A stretch of DNA of 64,000 bases from Candidatus Gastranaerophilales bacterium (GTDB taxonomy: Bacteria > Cyanobacteriota > Vampirovibrionia > Gastranaerophilales > Gastranaerophilaceae): NCBI GenBank assembly GCA_944324455.1, contig CALUWJ010000002.1, positions 62,001 to 126,000 on the forward strand, written 5' to 3'. Below, in pieces: positions 9,751 to 19,586 of this stretch (positions are counted from its first letter, which is position 1; each line of letters opens with the position of its first letter). The translations under genes were made by a program, and so were the position numbers. The notes beneath the pieces were generated by a model. It was given only the letters and a program-made list of their open reading frames with translations, was not told where the DNA came from and did not search any database.

Positions 9751-9780
9751 AAAAAATATCCTCCCGCAAAGGAGGATATT
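9751..9780 (-). terminator. rho-independent terminator of ftsH
   Basis: A perfect 10-bp stem AATATCCTCC / GGAGGATATT with a 6-base loop is followed on the minus strand by six T residues, 20 bases after the ftsH stop. Confidence 0.9.
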
Positions 9781-9800
9781 TTAGTTAATTTTTATAAGAT

Positions 9801-11717
9801 TTATGAATTTTCTCGTCTTTGTTTTACTTTTTCTATTATTTCATCAAATTCTTCTGCACTTATTGTTTCATGCTCTAACAATGACATTGCCAATTCATTT
9901 AAAATATCCCTGTTATCGGTTAATATTTGTTTTGCTAAAAGATATTTTTCATCTATTATTTTTTTAACTTCTGTATCTAATTCATAGGCAACCTGTTCTG
10001 AATAATCTTTAGTTTGCCCGAAATCGCGTCCCATAAATACGTGTTCTTGGGGTTCGCCATAGGTCATATTACCCATTTTATCAGACATGCCCCACTGGCT
10101 AACCATTTTTCTTGCTATTTTTGTTGCTCTTTGCATGTCATTTGATGCGCCTGTTGAAACGTTATCTCCATATACAAGTTCTTCTGCTACTCTACCGCCC
10201 AAAAGGTCTGTAATGTGTGCTAATAATTTTCTTTTTGTTTGATGTTTTGAGTCATCTTTAGGTGTATACCAAGTTAAACCTAGGGCCCTGCCTCTTGGGA
10301 TAATAGATATTTTTTGAACTTCTTCGCAATCCTCAAGAAGTTTTAAAATAACAGCATGACCTGCTTCATGATAACTAGTTCTTTCTTTATCTTCTTGAGT
10401 TAGAACGGTTGATTTCTTTTCGATACCTGCAATGACTCTATCAATTGATTTATCAATGTCATCCATTGTAATAACTTCGCCATCGTTTCTTGCTGCTAAA
10501 AGAGCTGCTTCATTTAAAAGATTTTTTAAATCAGCACCTGTGAAACCTGGGACTCTTTTAGCTAGTGCTTTAAGGTCTACATCAGGAGCAAGTTTTTTAT
10601 TTTTTGCATGCACTTTAAGAATTTCTTCTCTGCCTTTAACATCGGGCTCATTTACATATATTTGCCTATCAAAACGTCCGGGTCTTAATAGGGCGCTATC
10701 TAGAATGTCTGGTCTATTTGTTGCGGCAATTACAATTATATTCGTATTTTCATCAAAACCATCCATTTCAACAAGTAATTGGTTTAAGGTTTGTTCTCGT
10801 TCATCATGTCCGCCACCCATGCCGGCACCCCTTTGACGTCCGACAGCATCAATTTCATCAATAAAAATCATACAAGGTTGATGTTTTTTTGCTTGTTCAA
10901 ATAAATCCCTAACTCTGCTTGCGCCGACACCGACAAACATTTCAACAAAGTCTGAACCTGAAATTGAAAAGAATGGAACTCCTGCTTCACCTGCAACAGC
11001 TTTAGCCATTAATGTTTTACCGGTACCTGGAGCTCCAACCAAAAGTACGCCTTTTGGAATTTTTGCTCCCAGTTTTGTGTATTTTTCACTGTTTTTTAGA
11101 AAATCTACTATTTCTTCAAGTTCTTGCCTTTCTTCATCAATCCCTGCAACATCTTTGAAAGTAATTTTAACTTTATCATCTGCCAATAATTTTGCTTTTG
11201 ATTTGCCGAAGTTAAGCGCTGATGAACCTGTTTGTTGTATTCCTTTTAAAATCAATATTATCATTATTGCAACAAAAACAATGGGGATTACAACAGTTCC
11301 CAATATGCTCATCCAAGACCCGTCTTGAGGTTTTTGAATGTTTATTTCAACGTTTGATTCTTTTAATACATCATACAAATCTTCATCATTAGATGGAATT
11401 TCAACCCTATATTGGTTTTTAGGTTTTTTTGTCTGTAAATCATTTATATTTAGAGGGTTTGTTGTTTTGGGTTGCTTGTTTAATTCTTTTGTGTTTTCCT
11501 GTATTTTTTTGTCTTCAGGTGATTCTTTAGGTGTTGCAATTAGTGTATCTTTAGATATTACAACACTTTCAATATTTCCCATTTGAACTTTATTTAAAAA
11601 TTGCGTATAAGAAATTTCGCTGGTTGATGTTTGTGGACCTTCAAAAGCTATTGAAAGCAGTGCTATCAGAATTATAGCAACTATTACAATAATGCCTGTT
11701 GATTGATTTTTATTCAT
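9801..11717 (-). CDS. ftsH: ATP-dependent zinc metalloprotease FtsH
   Basis: FtsH is a membrane-bound AAA+ protease that degrades misassembled membrane proteins and some regulators. Starting at the ATG at 11717 (AGGAG just upstream) it has 638 residues. Membrane helices lie at about 9-25 and 139-158, flanking a periplasmic domain that contains a Lys/Thr-rich stretch (about 63-100). The Walker A GAPGTGKT is at about 228-235, the Walker B IFIDEID at about 284-290, and the zinc site HEAGH at about 450-454. The longer open frame upstream to 11882 runs through the promoter and into folK and is not coding. The gene is divergent from folK, with overlapping promoters. Confidence 0.97.
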   Translation of the reverse strand: MNKNQSTGIIVIVAIILIALLSIAFEGPQTSTSEISYTQFLNKVQMGNIESVVISKDTLIATPKESPEDKKIQENTKELNKQPKTTNPLNINDLQTKKPKNQYRVEIPSNDEDLYDVLKESNVEINIQKPQDGSWMSILGTVVIPIVFVAIMIILILKGIQQTGSSALNFGKSKAKLLADDKVKITFKDVAGIDEERQELEEIVDFLKNSEKYTKLGAKIPKGVLLVGAPGTGKTLMAKAVAGEAGVPFFSISGSDFVEMFVGVGASRVRDLFEQAKKHQPCMIFIDEIDAVGRQRGAGMGGGHDEREQTLNQLLVEMDGFDENTNIIVIAATNRPDILDSALLRPGRFDRQIYVNEPDVKGREEILKVHAKNKKLAPDVDLKALAKRVPGFTGADLKNLLNEAALLAARNDGEVITMDDIDKSIDRVIAGIEKKSTVLTQEDKERTSYHEAGHAVILKLLEDCEEVQKISIIPRGRALGLTWYTPKDDSKHQTKRKLLAHITDLLGGRVAEELVYGDNVSTGASNDMQRATKIARKMVSQWGMSDKMGNMTYGEPQEHVFMGRDFGQTKDYSEQVAYELDTEVKKIIDEKYLLAKQILTDNRDILNELAMSLLEHETISAEEFDEIIEKVKQRRENS

Positions 11718-11742
11718 AGACTCCTCTTGAAAAACTAATATA

Positions 11743-11771
11743 TTGATATTATAACAAAAGAAATATAAAAT
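11743..11771 (+). promoter_or_regulatory. promoter of the folK operon
   Basis: TTGATA (11743-11748), a 17-base spacer and TAAAAT (11766-11771) make a good sigma-70 promoter, with a start near 11778 and folK at 11800. It overlaps the ftsH promoter on the other strand. Confidence 0.6.
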
Positions 11772-11776
11772 GTTAA
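11748..11776 (-). promoter_or_regulatory. promoter of ftsH
   Basis: Read on the minus strand: TTAACA (11776-11771), a 17-base spacer and TATAAT (11753-11748) preceded by TGT, an extended -10. The ftsH ATG lies 31 bases downstream of the -10. Confidence 0.65.
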
Positions 11777-11799
11777 ATATATAAAGAGGTATATTATTA

Positions 11800-12303
11800 A
11801 TGGCAAGAGTTTTTTTATCAATTGGTTCAAATATGGACGACAGAGCGGCAAATATACAGCATGCGGTTGGTTTACTTGCCATGAGTGATAAAATAAAAAT
11901 TGTTAAGACCTCTTCTTTTTATGAGACAGAACCTTGGGGAAATAAAAATCAAAATTGGTTTGTAAATGCGGCTCTTGCGATAGATACGGATTATACTCCT
12001 ATGGAATTATTAGATTATTGCAAGAATGTTGAATTAAAATTAGGTAGAACAAAAACTGAAAAATGGGGTCAAAGAATAATAGATGTCGATATTTTAATGT
12101 ATGACAATAAGATAATTTCAAATGGTGATATATTAACAATACCTCATCCTTTTATGCATGAAAGAGCTTTTGTATTGGTACCTATGTTAGAAGTTAAATC
12201 AGATTTAGTTCATCCTGTTTTTAATAAAACTATTTCAGATTTATATGATGAATTGCAAAATCCGGAGGACGTATTTTTATATGGCACGGTTTTACCCAAG
12301 TAA
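11800..12303 (+). CDS. folK: 2-amino-4-hydroxy-6-hydroxymethyldihydropteridine pyrophosphokinase (HPPK)
   Basis: HPPK transfers pyrophosphate from ATP to the pterin alcohol, a step of folate synthesis. The 167-residue protein starts with MARVFLSIGSNMDDRAANIQ and contains TSSFYETEPWG, the NWFVNAALAIDT segment and the signature WGQRIIDVDILMYD, whose two Asp residues bind magnesium; IPHPFMHERAFVLVPM follows. An AGAGG ribosome site precedes the ATG. It overlaps the next gene by 23 bases. Confidence 0.96.
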   Translation: MARVFLSIGSNMDDRAANIQHAVGLLAMSDKIKIVKTSSFYETEPWGNKNQNWFVNAALAIDTDYTPMELLDYCKNVELKLGRTKTEKWGQRIIDVDILMYDNKIISNGDILTIPHPFMHERAFVLVPMLEVKSDLVHPVFNKTISDLYDELQNPEDVFLYGTVLPK

Positions 12304-13399
12304 TATTAAAATTGCAATAGTCGGCGCAGGTCCGTGTGGTATTTATTGTGCTATTCATATTTTGGACGAATTTAAAAAAAATAACTTTAAAAATTTTACT
12401 CTGGATATTTTTGATAAAAGTCAGGTACTTCGCACAATTCTTCCTACGGGGAATGGAAGATGTAATATAACAAATTCCATAGATGATATTAAAGATTTTG
12501 CTAAAAATTATCCTCGTGGAGAAAAGTTTTTATATTCGCTTTTTTATAAACATTCAAATTTTGATAGTATTGATTTTTTTAATTCAATTGGTATTGAAAC
12601 TACTGTTGAACCTGATGGACGAGTTTTTCCTAAAAGTCAAAATTCTAAAGATGTTAAGGATAAATTATTAAATAAACTAAAGTCTTATGATAAGGCAAAT
12701 TTGATAAATAAAAAAATCAATTCAAAAGATGATATCTTAGACTACGATAAAATCATTGTTTGTGCAGGTTCAAGAGGTACTAAACAATTAATTGAAAGCT
12801 TTAGTCATACATGTATCGATTTTAAAAAAGCACTATGCGGTTTAAAGATTGAAAATTCTTCTATTTTTCCAAAAGGGGTTAGTGTAAAATCGCTGGATGG
12901 TGATTTTATATTTACTAATGAGGGAGTTTCAGGACCTTTGATTTTTAAAATTTCTTCACTAAATGCATATAAAAATTTTCCTTATGATATTGAAATTAAG
13001 CTATTTCAAGCAGATGATTTGATTAAACTTGTTGAAAAATATCCTAAAAAATCAATTTCAAATTTAATTTCTAATTTTATTCCAAAATCTTTAGCAAAAG
13101 CAATCGTAGCAAACGATGATAAAAATGCTTGCGAGGTATCTAAAGAAAAATTGAATTTATATTCAAAATTAAAACTAAAAGTTTTATCAAGTGCATCTTG
13201 TGGTGAAATTGTAAATGCAGGCGGTGTATTACTTGATGAATTGGATAAAAATTGCAAATCAAAGTTAAATGATAATTTATGGTTTTGCGGTGAAATTTTA
13301 AATATTGATGGTTTTTGCGGTGGTTTTAATTTACAAAACTGCTGGTCTTGCGGATATGTTGTTGCAAAAGATGTGGTTAGTTCTATAATAAAAAAATAA
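12281..13399 (+). CDS. HI0933/YhiN-family FAD flavoprotein
   Basis: A 372-residue flavoprotein. The FAD-binding Rossmann motif IAIVGAGPCGIYCA is at the N-terminus, GNGRCNITN is the family signature, and the C-terminal motif LWFCGEILNIDGFCGGFNLQNCWSCG closes the FAD site. YhiN-like proteins are widespread and mostly uncharacterised; one clostridial member (BaiN) reduces bile acid intermediates. The start at 12281 is chosen because GGAGG lies 12 bases before it and the Rossmann strand begins soon after. It overlaps folK and is followed 17 bases later by the lpd-like gene. The reaction is unknown. Confidence 0.85.
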   Translation: MARFYPSNIKIAIVGAGPCGIYCAIHILDEFKKNNFKNFTLDIFDKSQVLRTILPTGNGRCNITNSIDDIKDFAKNYPRGEKFLYSLFYKHSNFDSIDFFNSIGIETTVEPDGRVFPKSQNSKDVKDKLLNKLKSYDKANLINKKINSKDDILDYDKIIVCAGSRGTKQLIESFSHTCIDFKKALCGLKIENSSIFPKGVSVKSLDGDFIFTNEGVSGPLIFKISSLNAYKNFPYDIEIKLFQADDLIKLVEKYPKKSISNLISNFIPKSLAKAIVANDDKNACEVSKEKLNLYSKLKLKVLSSASCGEIVNAGGVLLDELDKNCKSKLNDNLWFCGEILNIDGFCGGFNLQNCWSCGYVVAKDVVSSIIKK

Positions 13400-13416
13400 G
13401 ATTTTGGAGATTAAGT

Positions 13417-14733
13417 ATGTATGATTTAGCAATTATAGGTTTGGGTCCTGCCGGATTAGAAGCTTGTGAAATTGCAATAAAAAATAATTTAAAAGTGGTT
13501 GCTTTTGAAAAAAAAGAACTTGGCGGGACTTGCCTGAATGAAGGCTGCATTCCAACAAAAGCAATTATGCATAGTGCAAATTTAATAGATGAATTATCTG
13601 ATTCTCAAAACCTTGGAATTCAGCTGTTTTCAAATCCAAATTGTGATTGGAATAAAATTCTTCAAAGAAAATGTGATATCGTTTCAAAATTTACTAAAGT
13701 TTTAGAGCCGTCATTAAAAAGAAAAATTAATCTTGTCAAATCTGAAGCAGAGATTTGCCTTATTGATAATGAAATTCAAATTTGTGCTGATGATAATTAT
13801 TATCTGGCTAAAAACATAATAGTTGCGACAGGGTCAAAGCCACAAGAATTAAAAGAATTAAAAATTGACCATAATTTTATAATTAGTTCCGATGATATTT
13901 ATAAAATAAATACTCTGCCAAAAAATTTAACCATAGTTGGTTCAGGTGCAATAGGTTTAGAATGGGCGATGATAGCAAGTGCACTTGGTGTAAATGTAAA
14001 ATTAATTGAAAAAGCATCTTCAATTGCTCCTATTTTTGATATTGATATACAAAAAAGGATTGAGCGAATATTAAAATCTAAAAATATTGAATTTTTTAAA
14101 GATGACTATATTGTGGATATTAAAAATAAACAAGTTACCTTGAAATCAAATAATTCATTTGAAACAGACTTAATTTTGATGGCAGTAGGAAGAACTCCTA
14201 TATTGCCAAGTGTTATTGTTGCAGGTTGTCAGGAGAATTTTAAATTAAAAGTTTATGATGATTATACAACAGATTTTGATAATCTTTATGTTATAGGGGA
14301 TGCTAATAAAGAAATTATGTTAGCGCATGCTGCAAGTTATCAGGCAAAATCTGTTATTAATAAAATTTTATTTAATAAAGAAATAATCAAAAAACCTGTT
14401 CCATCTGTAATATACACCAATCCTTCAATCGCTTCTGTTGGTTTAAGAGAGCAAGACATAGTAGATAAGAATGAATATCTAATTAAAAAAGTATTAGTAA
14501 GTTCAATAGCTAAATCTTGGTGTGATAATGCTTCTGATGGTATGGTGAAAGTTATAATCAAAGATAATTTGATAAAAGGTGCTCATGTTGTTTCTAAAGA
14601 TGCAGATTTATTAATTACAATTTTTAATATACTGATTGATAATCAAATCACTATTGATAAAATCGATGATATGATATTTCCGCACCCAAGTTTTAGTGAA
14701 TTAATTCCGGAGGTTATTAAAAATGGCAGATAG
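13417..14733 (+). CDS. lpdA: dihydrolipoamide dehydrogenase-like flavoprotein disulfide reductase
   Basis: This 438-residue class I flavoprotein disulfide reductase has the FAD motif IIGLGPAGLEA, the redox disulfide GGTCLNEGCIPTKA (two Cys, four residues apart), the NAD motif VGSGAIGLEWAMIASALG, the second FAD motif VIGDAN, and the C-terminal HPSFSE with the catalytic His-Glu pair. E3 enzymes reoxidise lipoamide in 2-oxoacid dehydrogenase or glycine cleavage complexes. The 11-base overlap with lipA supports a lipoate-linked role. No E1, E2 or glycine cleavage gene is in the window, so the complex served is unknown. It is slightly shorter than usual (about 460). Confidence 0.88.
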   Translation: MYDLAIIGLGPAGLEACEIAIKNNLKVVAFEKKELGGTCLNEGCIPTKAIMHSANLIDELSDSQNLGIQLFSNPNCDWNKILQRKCDIVSKFTKVLEPSLKRKINLVKSEAEICLIDNEIQICADDNYYLAKNIIVATGSKPQELKELKIDHNFIISSDDIYKINTLPKNLTIVGSGAIGLEWAMIASALGVNVKLIEKASSIAPIFDIDIQKRIERILKSKNIEFFKDDYIVDIKNKQVTLKSNNSFETDLILMAVGRTPILPSVIVAGCQENFKLKVYDDYTTDFDNLYVIGDANKEIMLAHAASYQAKSVINKILFNKEIIKKPVPSVIYTNPSIASVGLREQDIVDKNEYLIKKVLVSSIAKSWCDNASDGMVKVIIKDNLIKGAHVVSKDADLLITIFNILIDNQITIDKIDDMIFPHPSFSELIPEVIKNGR

Positions 14734-15601
14734 AGCCAGATTACCGCAATATTTAAAAACTAAAATTGCTTCTTTAGATAACAAAGAATATCAGGAAGTT
14801 AAAAAAATTATTCAAAAAAATAACCTGCATACTGTTTGTGATGGGGCAAGATGCCCTAATAAATGTGAATGTTATTCATCTAAAACAGCAACTTTTTTAA
14901 TACTTGGCGATACATGTACAAGAAATTGTGCTTTTTGTAATATTTCTCAAAAAACTCCGCTGAATTTAGATGAAAACGAACCTTATAATGTTGCACTAGC
15001 TGTTAAAGAATTGGGGTTAAAATATTGTGTAATAACATCTGTAACTAGAGATGATTTAAAAGATAATGATGATTATGGCTCAATTCGTTATGAAAAAACG
15101 ATTAAAGAAGTTAGAAAATTAAATCCTGATGTCAAAATTGAAGTTTTAATTCCTGATTTTAAAGGTTTTTGTAACGCACTTGATAGAGTTATTAATCAGA
15201 AGCCCGATGTTTTTAATCATAATATTGAAACAATTAAAAGATTGTATCCTAAAGCACGTTCTATGGCAGATTATAATTGCACTTTAGATGTTTTAAAATA
15301 TGCAAAAAGCAAAGGTATGATTACAAAATCCGGCTTTATGCTTGGATTAGGCGAAAATCTTGATGAAATAAAAGAATTAATTCTTGATTTAGATAAAACA
15401 AAACTTGATATTGTTACTGTTGGCCAATATATTCAGCCGTCAAAGCAACATTTAAATGTTGAAAAATATTATAGCTTAGATGAATATAAAACTATTGAAG
15501 ATTTTATAAAAAATAATACTAATATTCTTCCAATAGTGGCACCATTAGCCAGAAGTTCTTATAAAGCTTATGAATCATACAAGAAAATTGTAAAAAAGTA
15601 A
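14723..15601 (+). CDS. lipA: lipoyl synthase
   Basis: LipA is a radical SAM enzyme that inserts two sulfurs into octanoyl chains on carrier proteins. The auxiliary cluster motif CDGARCPNKCEC (CX4CX5C, starting near residue 39), the radical SAM motif CTRNCAFC and the late RSSY motif (cluster ligand serine) are all present in the 292 residues. A CCGGAGG ribosome site lies inside the end of the lpd-like gene. Genes for lipoate attachment (lipB or lplA) are not seen here. Confidence 0.96.
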   Translation: MADRARLPQYLKTKIASLDNKEYQEVKKIIQKNNLHTVCDGARCPNKCECYSSKTATFLILGDTCTRNCAFCNISQKTPLNLDENEPYNVALAVKELGLKYCVITSVTRDDLKDNDDYGSIRYEKTIKEVRKLNPDVKIEVLIPDFKGFCNALDRVINQKPDVFNHNIETIKRLYPKARSMADYNCTLDVLKYAKSKGMITKSGFMLGLGENLDEIKELILDLDKTKLDIVTVGQYIQPSKQHLNVEKYYSLDEYKTIEDFIKNNTNILPIVAPLARSSYKAYESYKKIVKK

Positions 15602-15606
15602 TTAAG

Positions 15607-15999
15607 TTATTTTTTGGCTTTTCTTCCTCTGTTTGAGGATTTTTCTACGTTATTTTTTTGTATTGTTTTATCTATGTTTGCTAATTTTGCAACTTTATTT
15701 ATGTATTCAAGATAATCTTTAGGTTCAATTTTATTTTCTTCCAGTATAGCAAGAATTATTTTGACACCAGAAAGATTAAGTGCTAAATTCCTTGTTAAAA
15801 ATAAAACCAGTTTAGCTTTTTCGAGGTCGTCAATGCTATAATTACGGCGATTTTTATCGGACCTTGTCGGTGATAATATTCCTTCTTTATCATATATCCT
15901 TAGTGTTCTTTGGTGAATGCCAAGAGATTGAGCGACAGAGCCAATGGGTAAAATTGCTAATTTTGTGTCTATTAATTCCTTATCAGTTTTTTTGTGCAT
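15607..15999 (-). CDS. MerR-family regulator, HspR-like
   Basis: The 130-residue protein starts best at the ATG at 15999, with GAGAG 6 bases upstream; a TTG at 16011 is an alternative. Residues about 18-85 form a MerR helix-turn-helix and wing: LPIGSVAQSLGIHQRTLRIY, then RSDKNRRNYSIDDLEKAKLV. The segment LTRNLALNLSGVKIILAI matches HspR-type repressors of chaperone genes. The lysine-rich tail is also common in HspR. No dnaK, grpE or clpB is nearby, so the target is inferred only. It converges on lipA with a 5-base gap. Confidence 0.82.
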   Translation of the reverse strand: MHKKTDKELIDTKLAILPIGSVAQSLGIHQRTLRIYDKEGILSPTRSDKNRRNYSIDDLEKAKLVLFLTRNLALNLSGVKIILAILEENKIEPKDYLEYINKVAKLANIDKTIQKNNVEKSSNRGRKAKK

Positions 16000-16033
16000 A
16001 ATTGCTCTCAATTATCTATTATCCGTTCTTAAA

Positions 16034-17338
16034 TTATACCACACCATATAAATCATAGCATGTTGCTTTTGTTATTGTTACATCGACAATATCGCCCGGT
16101 GTTAAATATTCGTTTGATTTAATATATACAAGACCATCTACTTCGGGTGCATCTTTGTAACTGCGAGCTACAATTCTTCCATCAGAGTGTAGTTCTTCTA
16201 TTATACACGGAATTGTTTTTTTTATGAAGCTTTTATTTATATTTAGTGAAATATTTTTTTGAATTTTCATTAATTCGCTTTTTCTTTTGTTTTTAATTTT
16301 CGCCGTAATTTGCGGTTTTAGATTGTAAGCATAAGTATTTTTTTCTCTTGAATATGCAAATACGCCAACTTTATCAAATTTTATTTTTTTGACAAAATCA
16401 CATAAATGTTCAAATTCTTCTTGTGTTTCTTGCGGGTATCCGACAATAAAGCTTGTTCTTATTGATACATTTGGAATTTTATTTCTAATTTTTTTGATAA
16501 ATTTTTCATAATCAATTGCAGGACGTTTCATTCTTTTTAAAACATCCGGATGTGAATGCTGCAGGGGAATATCGATATATTTAACAACTTTATTAAGTGT
16601 TGCTATGGCATTTATTAGTTCATCATTAAAATTAGTCGGATAAGCATACATAACTCTTATCCAATTAAGATTATCAATATTGTTCAACTCTTTCAAAAGG
16701 GTTGCAAGCATTGGTTTTTTATAAATGTCCAGTCCATAACTTGTGGTATCTTGGGCTATTAAGATGATTTCTGATACACCTTTATCAGCAAGCTCTTTTG
16801 CTTCATTTACAATGTTTTCAATTTTTCTTGATTTGTATGAGCCTCTAAGTTGCGGAATAACGCAATATCCGCAGTTATAATAGCAGCCTTCAGCAATTTT
16901 AATATAGCTTGATGAACCTACGGTTATTTGTTCTCTTTTAATGTCTTCTCTATAACAATAGCTTGGTTCTTTTGAAATGTTGATATATTTTTTATTTTCG
17001 ATTGCTTCAATGATTTTATCGTAATTGCTAACTCCGATGAAATTTGTGATTTCAGGCAGTAGTTTTGTTAATTCTTCTTGATACTTTTGAACAAGACATC
17101 CTGTCAAAATAATTCTTTTGTTTTTGGATATCATATCCATAATTGCTCTTATACTCTCTTTTTCGGCGTCATGAATAAAAGAACAAGTGTTGATTATAAC
17201 CGTTTTAATATTTTCATCGTCAGGGTTAAGGCTGTATTTATAGCCGTTTTTAACTAATAAACCTATCATTAGCTCCATATCGACCAGATTTTTTGCACAT
17301 CCGAATTGTAAAATACCTATTGTTTCTTTATTTTTCAT
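16034..17338 (-). CDS. rimO: ribosomal protein S12 methylthiotransferase RimO
   Basis: A 434-residue radical SAM methylthiotransferase that modifies an aspartate of ribosomal protein S12. The N-terminal cluster cysteines lie in FGCAKNLVDMELM, NTCSFIHDAEKES and LTGCLVQKY; KNLVD is typical of RimO rather than MiaB. The radical SAM motif is CYYNCGYCVIPQLRG. A C-terminal TRAM-like domain (about residues 370-434) follows. It begins inside the last codons of the upstream membrane protein (11-base overlap). Confidence 0.94.
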   Translation of the reverse strand: MKNKETIGILQFGCAKNLVDMELMIGLLVKNGYKYSLNPDDENIKTVIINTCSFIHDAEKESIRAIMDMISKNKRIILTGCLVQKYQEELTKLLPEITNFIGVSNYDKIIEAIENKKYINISKEPSYCYREDIKREQITVGSSSYIKIAEGCYYNCGYCVIPQLRGSYKSRKIENIVNEAKELADKGVSEIILIAQDTTSYGLDIYKKPMLATLLKELNNIDNLNWIRVMYAYPTNFNDELINAIATLNKVVKYIDIPLQHSHPDVLKRMKRPAIDYEKFIKKIRNKIPNVSIRTSFIVGYPQETQEEFEHLCDFVKKIKFDKVGVFAYSREKNTYAYNLKPQITAKIKNKRKSELMKIQKNISLNINKSFIKKTIPCIIEELHSDGRIVARSYKDAPEVDGLVYIKSNEYLTPGDIVDVTITKATCYDLYGVV

Positions 17339-18905
17339 TTCTTTTAAATATTAAAACCTTATAATTGTCTTCTAATATTGCTATTCTTGTATAATTATCC
17401 ATAACATATGTGCAAAAATCAACACCATAGTCATAGCAAATTGAAATTTTGCCATAATCCATTGTATTTCTTGGAAAGAATATTATATAAGGGGTTTTGT
17501 TTGTTTCTAGTTTGTTGATTAATTGTTCATCTTTAAAAGTTTCAAAATCTAAGGGTGTAAATGTTGAATTATAAAATTCCCAAGGTTTTTTATGGATATA
17601 GTTAAAAATTTGACCCTCTGGAATAACAATAAAGTTTTCGTCTTTTTTGATATTTTTTTCTATAAAATCATTTGTTTTGTTGAAAATTTCTGTGTAATCT
17701 TTGGTTAAATATATTCCATTTGTTTTTGTTTTGGTTTTAGGGTTTTTTATATAATACATTGCATTTGATATATTTTGTGAAATTAGAAGCATTGTGATAA
17801 ATAAAATCAAATATTTTTTTGAAATAAAGTTTGAGCAAACTATAAACGTGCTAAACAATATAAAAATATATCCAAAATTCCCATATCCTAAATATGATGT
17901 ATTAAAAAGTGCCTTAGAAGATAAAATTAGCGAAAAAACTATTAAAAGCAGTGTTTTTTTATTTAATTTTTTAAAGTTTATTATAGCTAAAATTATTAAT
18001 AATATAGCTCCTAAGGAATATAAATGTCCGTCTTGATTAAATAAGAGCATTGTTAATAGTATAAATAATACTGATGAAATTTTGTAATTTTTTTTATAAA
18101 AAATATAGCCAATACCAAATATTAAAATATATATTATTAATTCTTCTATATTTTGAATGAAATATTTTTTTGAGAAAAAAACACCTGTTATTTCGTATAG
18201 ATTTTTAATTGCTTGAGTGCTTGACATTAATTTAATAAAATTAAAATTGACAACCAAATCATCTAGACTGATTTTATTTGTAATCAAATAAATTAAATTT
18301 AAAAATGGAAATAATAGCACCCATGGAAGATTTTTTAAAAAATTTATTTTTTTTATACACAAATAAATTATTGTTGTAATGAAAAATAAGATAAAAAGCT
18401 CTAATCTGTTCACAAAAATCAACCCTAAAAATAAAAATACAAGATTTAAATTTTTTTTGATTAAAAAATAAAACATATAAATTCCACTAAAAACAGCCCA
18501 AATCATCGAATATGAATATGGCATTACAAAAGAAAATATTGAATTAGAAAAAATATTTATACTAATAAAAAATATTGTAAAAATAAATGCATAATTTCTC
18601 TTAACATAATTTATTGCAATTAAATAAAAGCCAATTGATGATAAGTAAGCTAATAAATGCGCTTCAAACAATAATATTTTATGATTTAGAGATATTTTAT
18701 ATAAAAAACTGTTGATAAAATATCCCCAAAAACCGTATATTTGAAAAATATCTTTAGAAAGAGCTTCTTTAGTAAGCATTTGATAGGGGATATAAGCCTC
18801 TCTTGAAAAATCGATAAGCATATTTCCTGTTTTGCCAAAGAGTAAAAAGCTTAATATTAAAAATATTATTGTTATTAATGAAATATGAAATTTTATTTTC
18901 TTCAT
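17328..18905 (-). CDS. polytopic membrane protein, GT39-like glycosyltransferase fold
   Basis: A 525-residue protein with about 11 to 13 hydrophobic segments and a hydrophilic C-terminal domain of about 130 residues. The early segment MLIDFSREAYIPYQMLTKEA followed by DIFQIYGFWGYFINSFLY matches the first outer loop of PMT/GT39-type lipid-linked sugar transferases, where an Asp is catalytic. Such enzymes move sugars from polyprenyl phosphate carriers to lipid A, glycans or proteins at the outer face of the membrane. The substrate is unknown. It is strongly AT-rich and Ile/Phe/Leu-rich. It is coupled to rimO by overlap, with no clear functional link. Confidence 0.7.
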   Translation of the reverse strand: MKKIKFHISLITIIFLILSFLLFGKTGNMLIDFSREAYIPYQMLTKEALSKDIFQIYGFWGYFINSFLYKISLNHKILLFEAHLLAYLSSIGFYLIAINYVKRNYAFIFTIFFISINIFSNSIFSFVMPYSYSMIWAVFSGIYMFYFLIKKNLNLVFLFLGLIFVNRLELFILFFITTIIYLCIKKINFLKNLPWVLLFPFLNLIYLITNKISLDDLVVNFNFIKLMSSTQAIKNLYEITGVFFSKKYFIQNIEELIIYILIFGIGYIFYKKNYKISSVLFILLTMLLFNQDGHLYSLGAILLIILAIINFKKLNKKTLLLIVFSLILSSKALFNTSYLGYGNFGYIFILFSTFIVCSNFISKKYLILFITMLLISQNISNAMYYIKNPKTKTKTNGIYLTKDYTEIFNKTNDFIEKNIKKDENFIVIPEGQIFNYIHKKPWEFYNSTFTPLDFETFKDEQLINKLETNKTPYIIFFPRNTMDYGKISICYDYGVDFCTYVMDNYTRIAILEDNYKVLIFKRNEK

Positions 18906-18935
18906 TTACAATTTATAACAAAATATTTTATTTAA

Positions 18936-18971
18936 GGGCAATTTTTTAATAAAAAAATACTTTATTATAAT
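18936..18971 (+). promoter_or_regulatory. promoter region with shared box, copy A
   Basis: GGGCAATTTT, 7 bases, then AAAAATACTTTATT and TATAAT at 18966-18971. The first 31 bases match the region upstream of the gene at 20982 with identical spacing. TATAAT is a perfect -10, and transcription would start near 18978. Confidence 0.5.
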
Positions 18972-18992
18972 ATGTTTGAAGGATTATATGGT

Positions 18993-19586
18993 ATGTACGG
19001 TAATAGAATTTCTGACGTCGGCGGAAGACGTGTCTTAGGCATGGGGGGTTCACTTAATGCCTATATTAGAACCGGTAACGCTTATGCTGGTATTGGCAGC
19101 GCACAAAATGATGCTTTTATTAAAAAAACCAAGACTAAATCAATAATAGATAAATTTATTACTTTTCTTTCTTTGGCCGGAATTACTGCAGGTGTTATTT
19201 TTGGCTTAAAAACTAAAAAATTAAACAAAGAGTCAATTAAAGATGCATTTTTAAAAACCAAATCATTATTCTCTTCATTTAAGATTAAAAAAGCTAATAA
19301 AAGCAAAGGTGGTTTGTTTAGTAAACTAAAATCAAGAAAAGCCAATAAAAGCAAAGGCGGTTTGTTTAGTAAATTGTTTAGCAAATTTAAATCTAAAAAA
19401 CAAAAAAATGATGGAATGGGTTTTATGAATACTGTTAGAGAAGAAGCTTCTAGAACATCTGACAGCTTTAACAAAAATATTAATCCATCAGATATTGTGC
19501 CTGTTAAAACCGATGTTGATATTATTGATAAATCAGGTAATGTTGTTGCTCACACAGATACAACAATAAGATATCTCCATGATTAA
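18993..19586 (+). CDS. lysine-rich repeat protein with one membrane helix, unknown function
   Basis: The start at 18993 is preferred to the ATG at 18972: GAAGGA lies 9 bases before 18993, and the -10 box directly abuts 18972, so the earlier ATG would lie upstream of transcription. The 197-residue product has a hydrophobic segment (FLSLAGITAGVIFGL, about residues 51-65) followed by a very basic region with two near-identical copies of KANKSKGGLFSKL (codons at 19290-19328 and 19338-19376). The C-terminal part (IVPVKTDVDIIDKSGNVV) may be a small beta domain. No family was recognised. Its last 4 bases overlap the convergent Spy-like gene. Confidence 0.7.
   Translation: MYGNRISDVGGRRVLGMGGSLNAYIRTGNAYAGIGSAQNDAFIKKTKTKSIIDKFITFLSLAGITAGVIFGLKTKKLNKESIKDAFLKTKSLFSSFKIKKANKSKGGLFSKLKSRKANKSKGGLFSKLFSKFKSKKQKNDGMGFMNTVREEASRTSDSFNKNINPSDIVPVKTDVDIIDKSGNVVAHTDTTIRYLHD
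19290..19376 (+). repeat. in-frame 39-base tandem repeat, 48-base period
   Basis: Two copies (19290-19328 and 19338-19376) differ at only a few mostly silent positions (gct/gcc, ggt/ggc, cta/ttg) and encode KANKSKGGLFSKL twice. The silent differences argue for selection on the peptide. Confidence 0.85.

Noticed and set aside
10432-10836. Open frame of 134 codons opposite ftsH, and similar long frames opposite aroF (4154-4561), adhE (43073-43468) and infB (55226-55663)
   Set aside because: They lie antisense to well-recognised genes, have no ribosome sites and encode low-complexity Ser/Phe/Leu-rich peptides.
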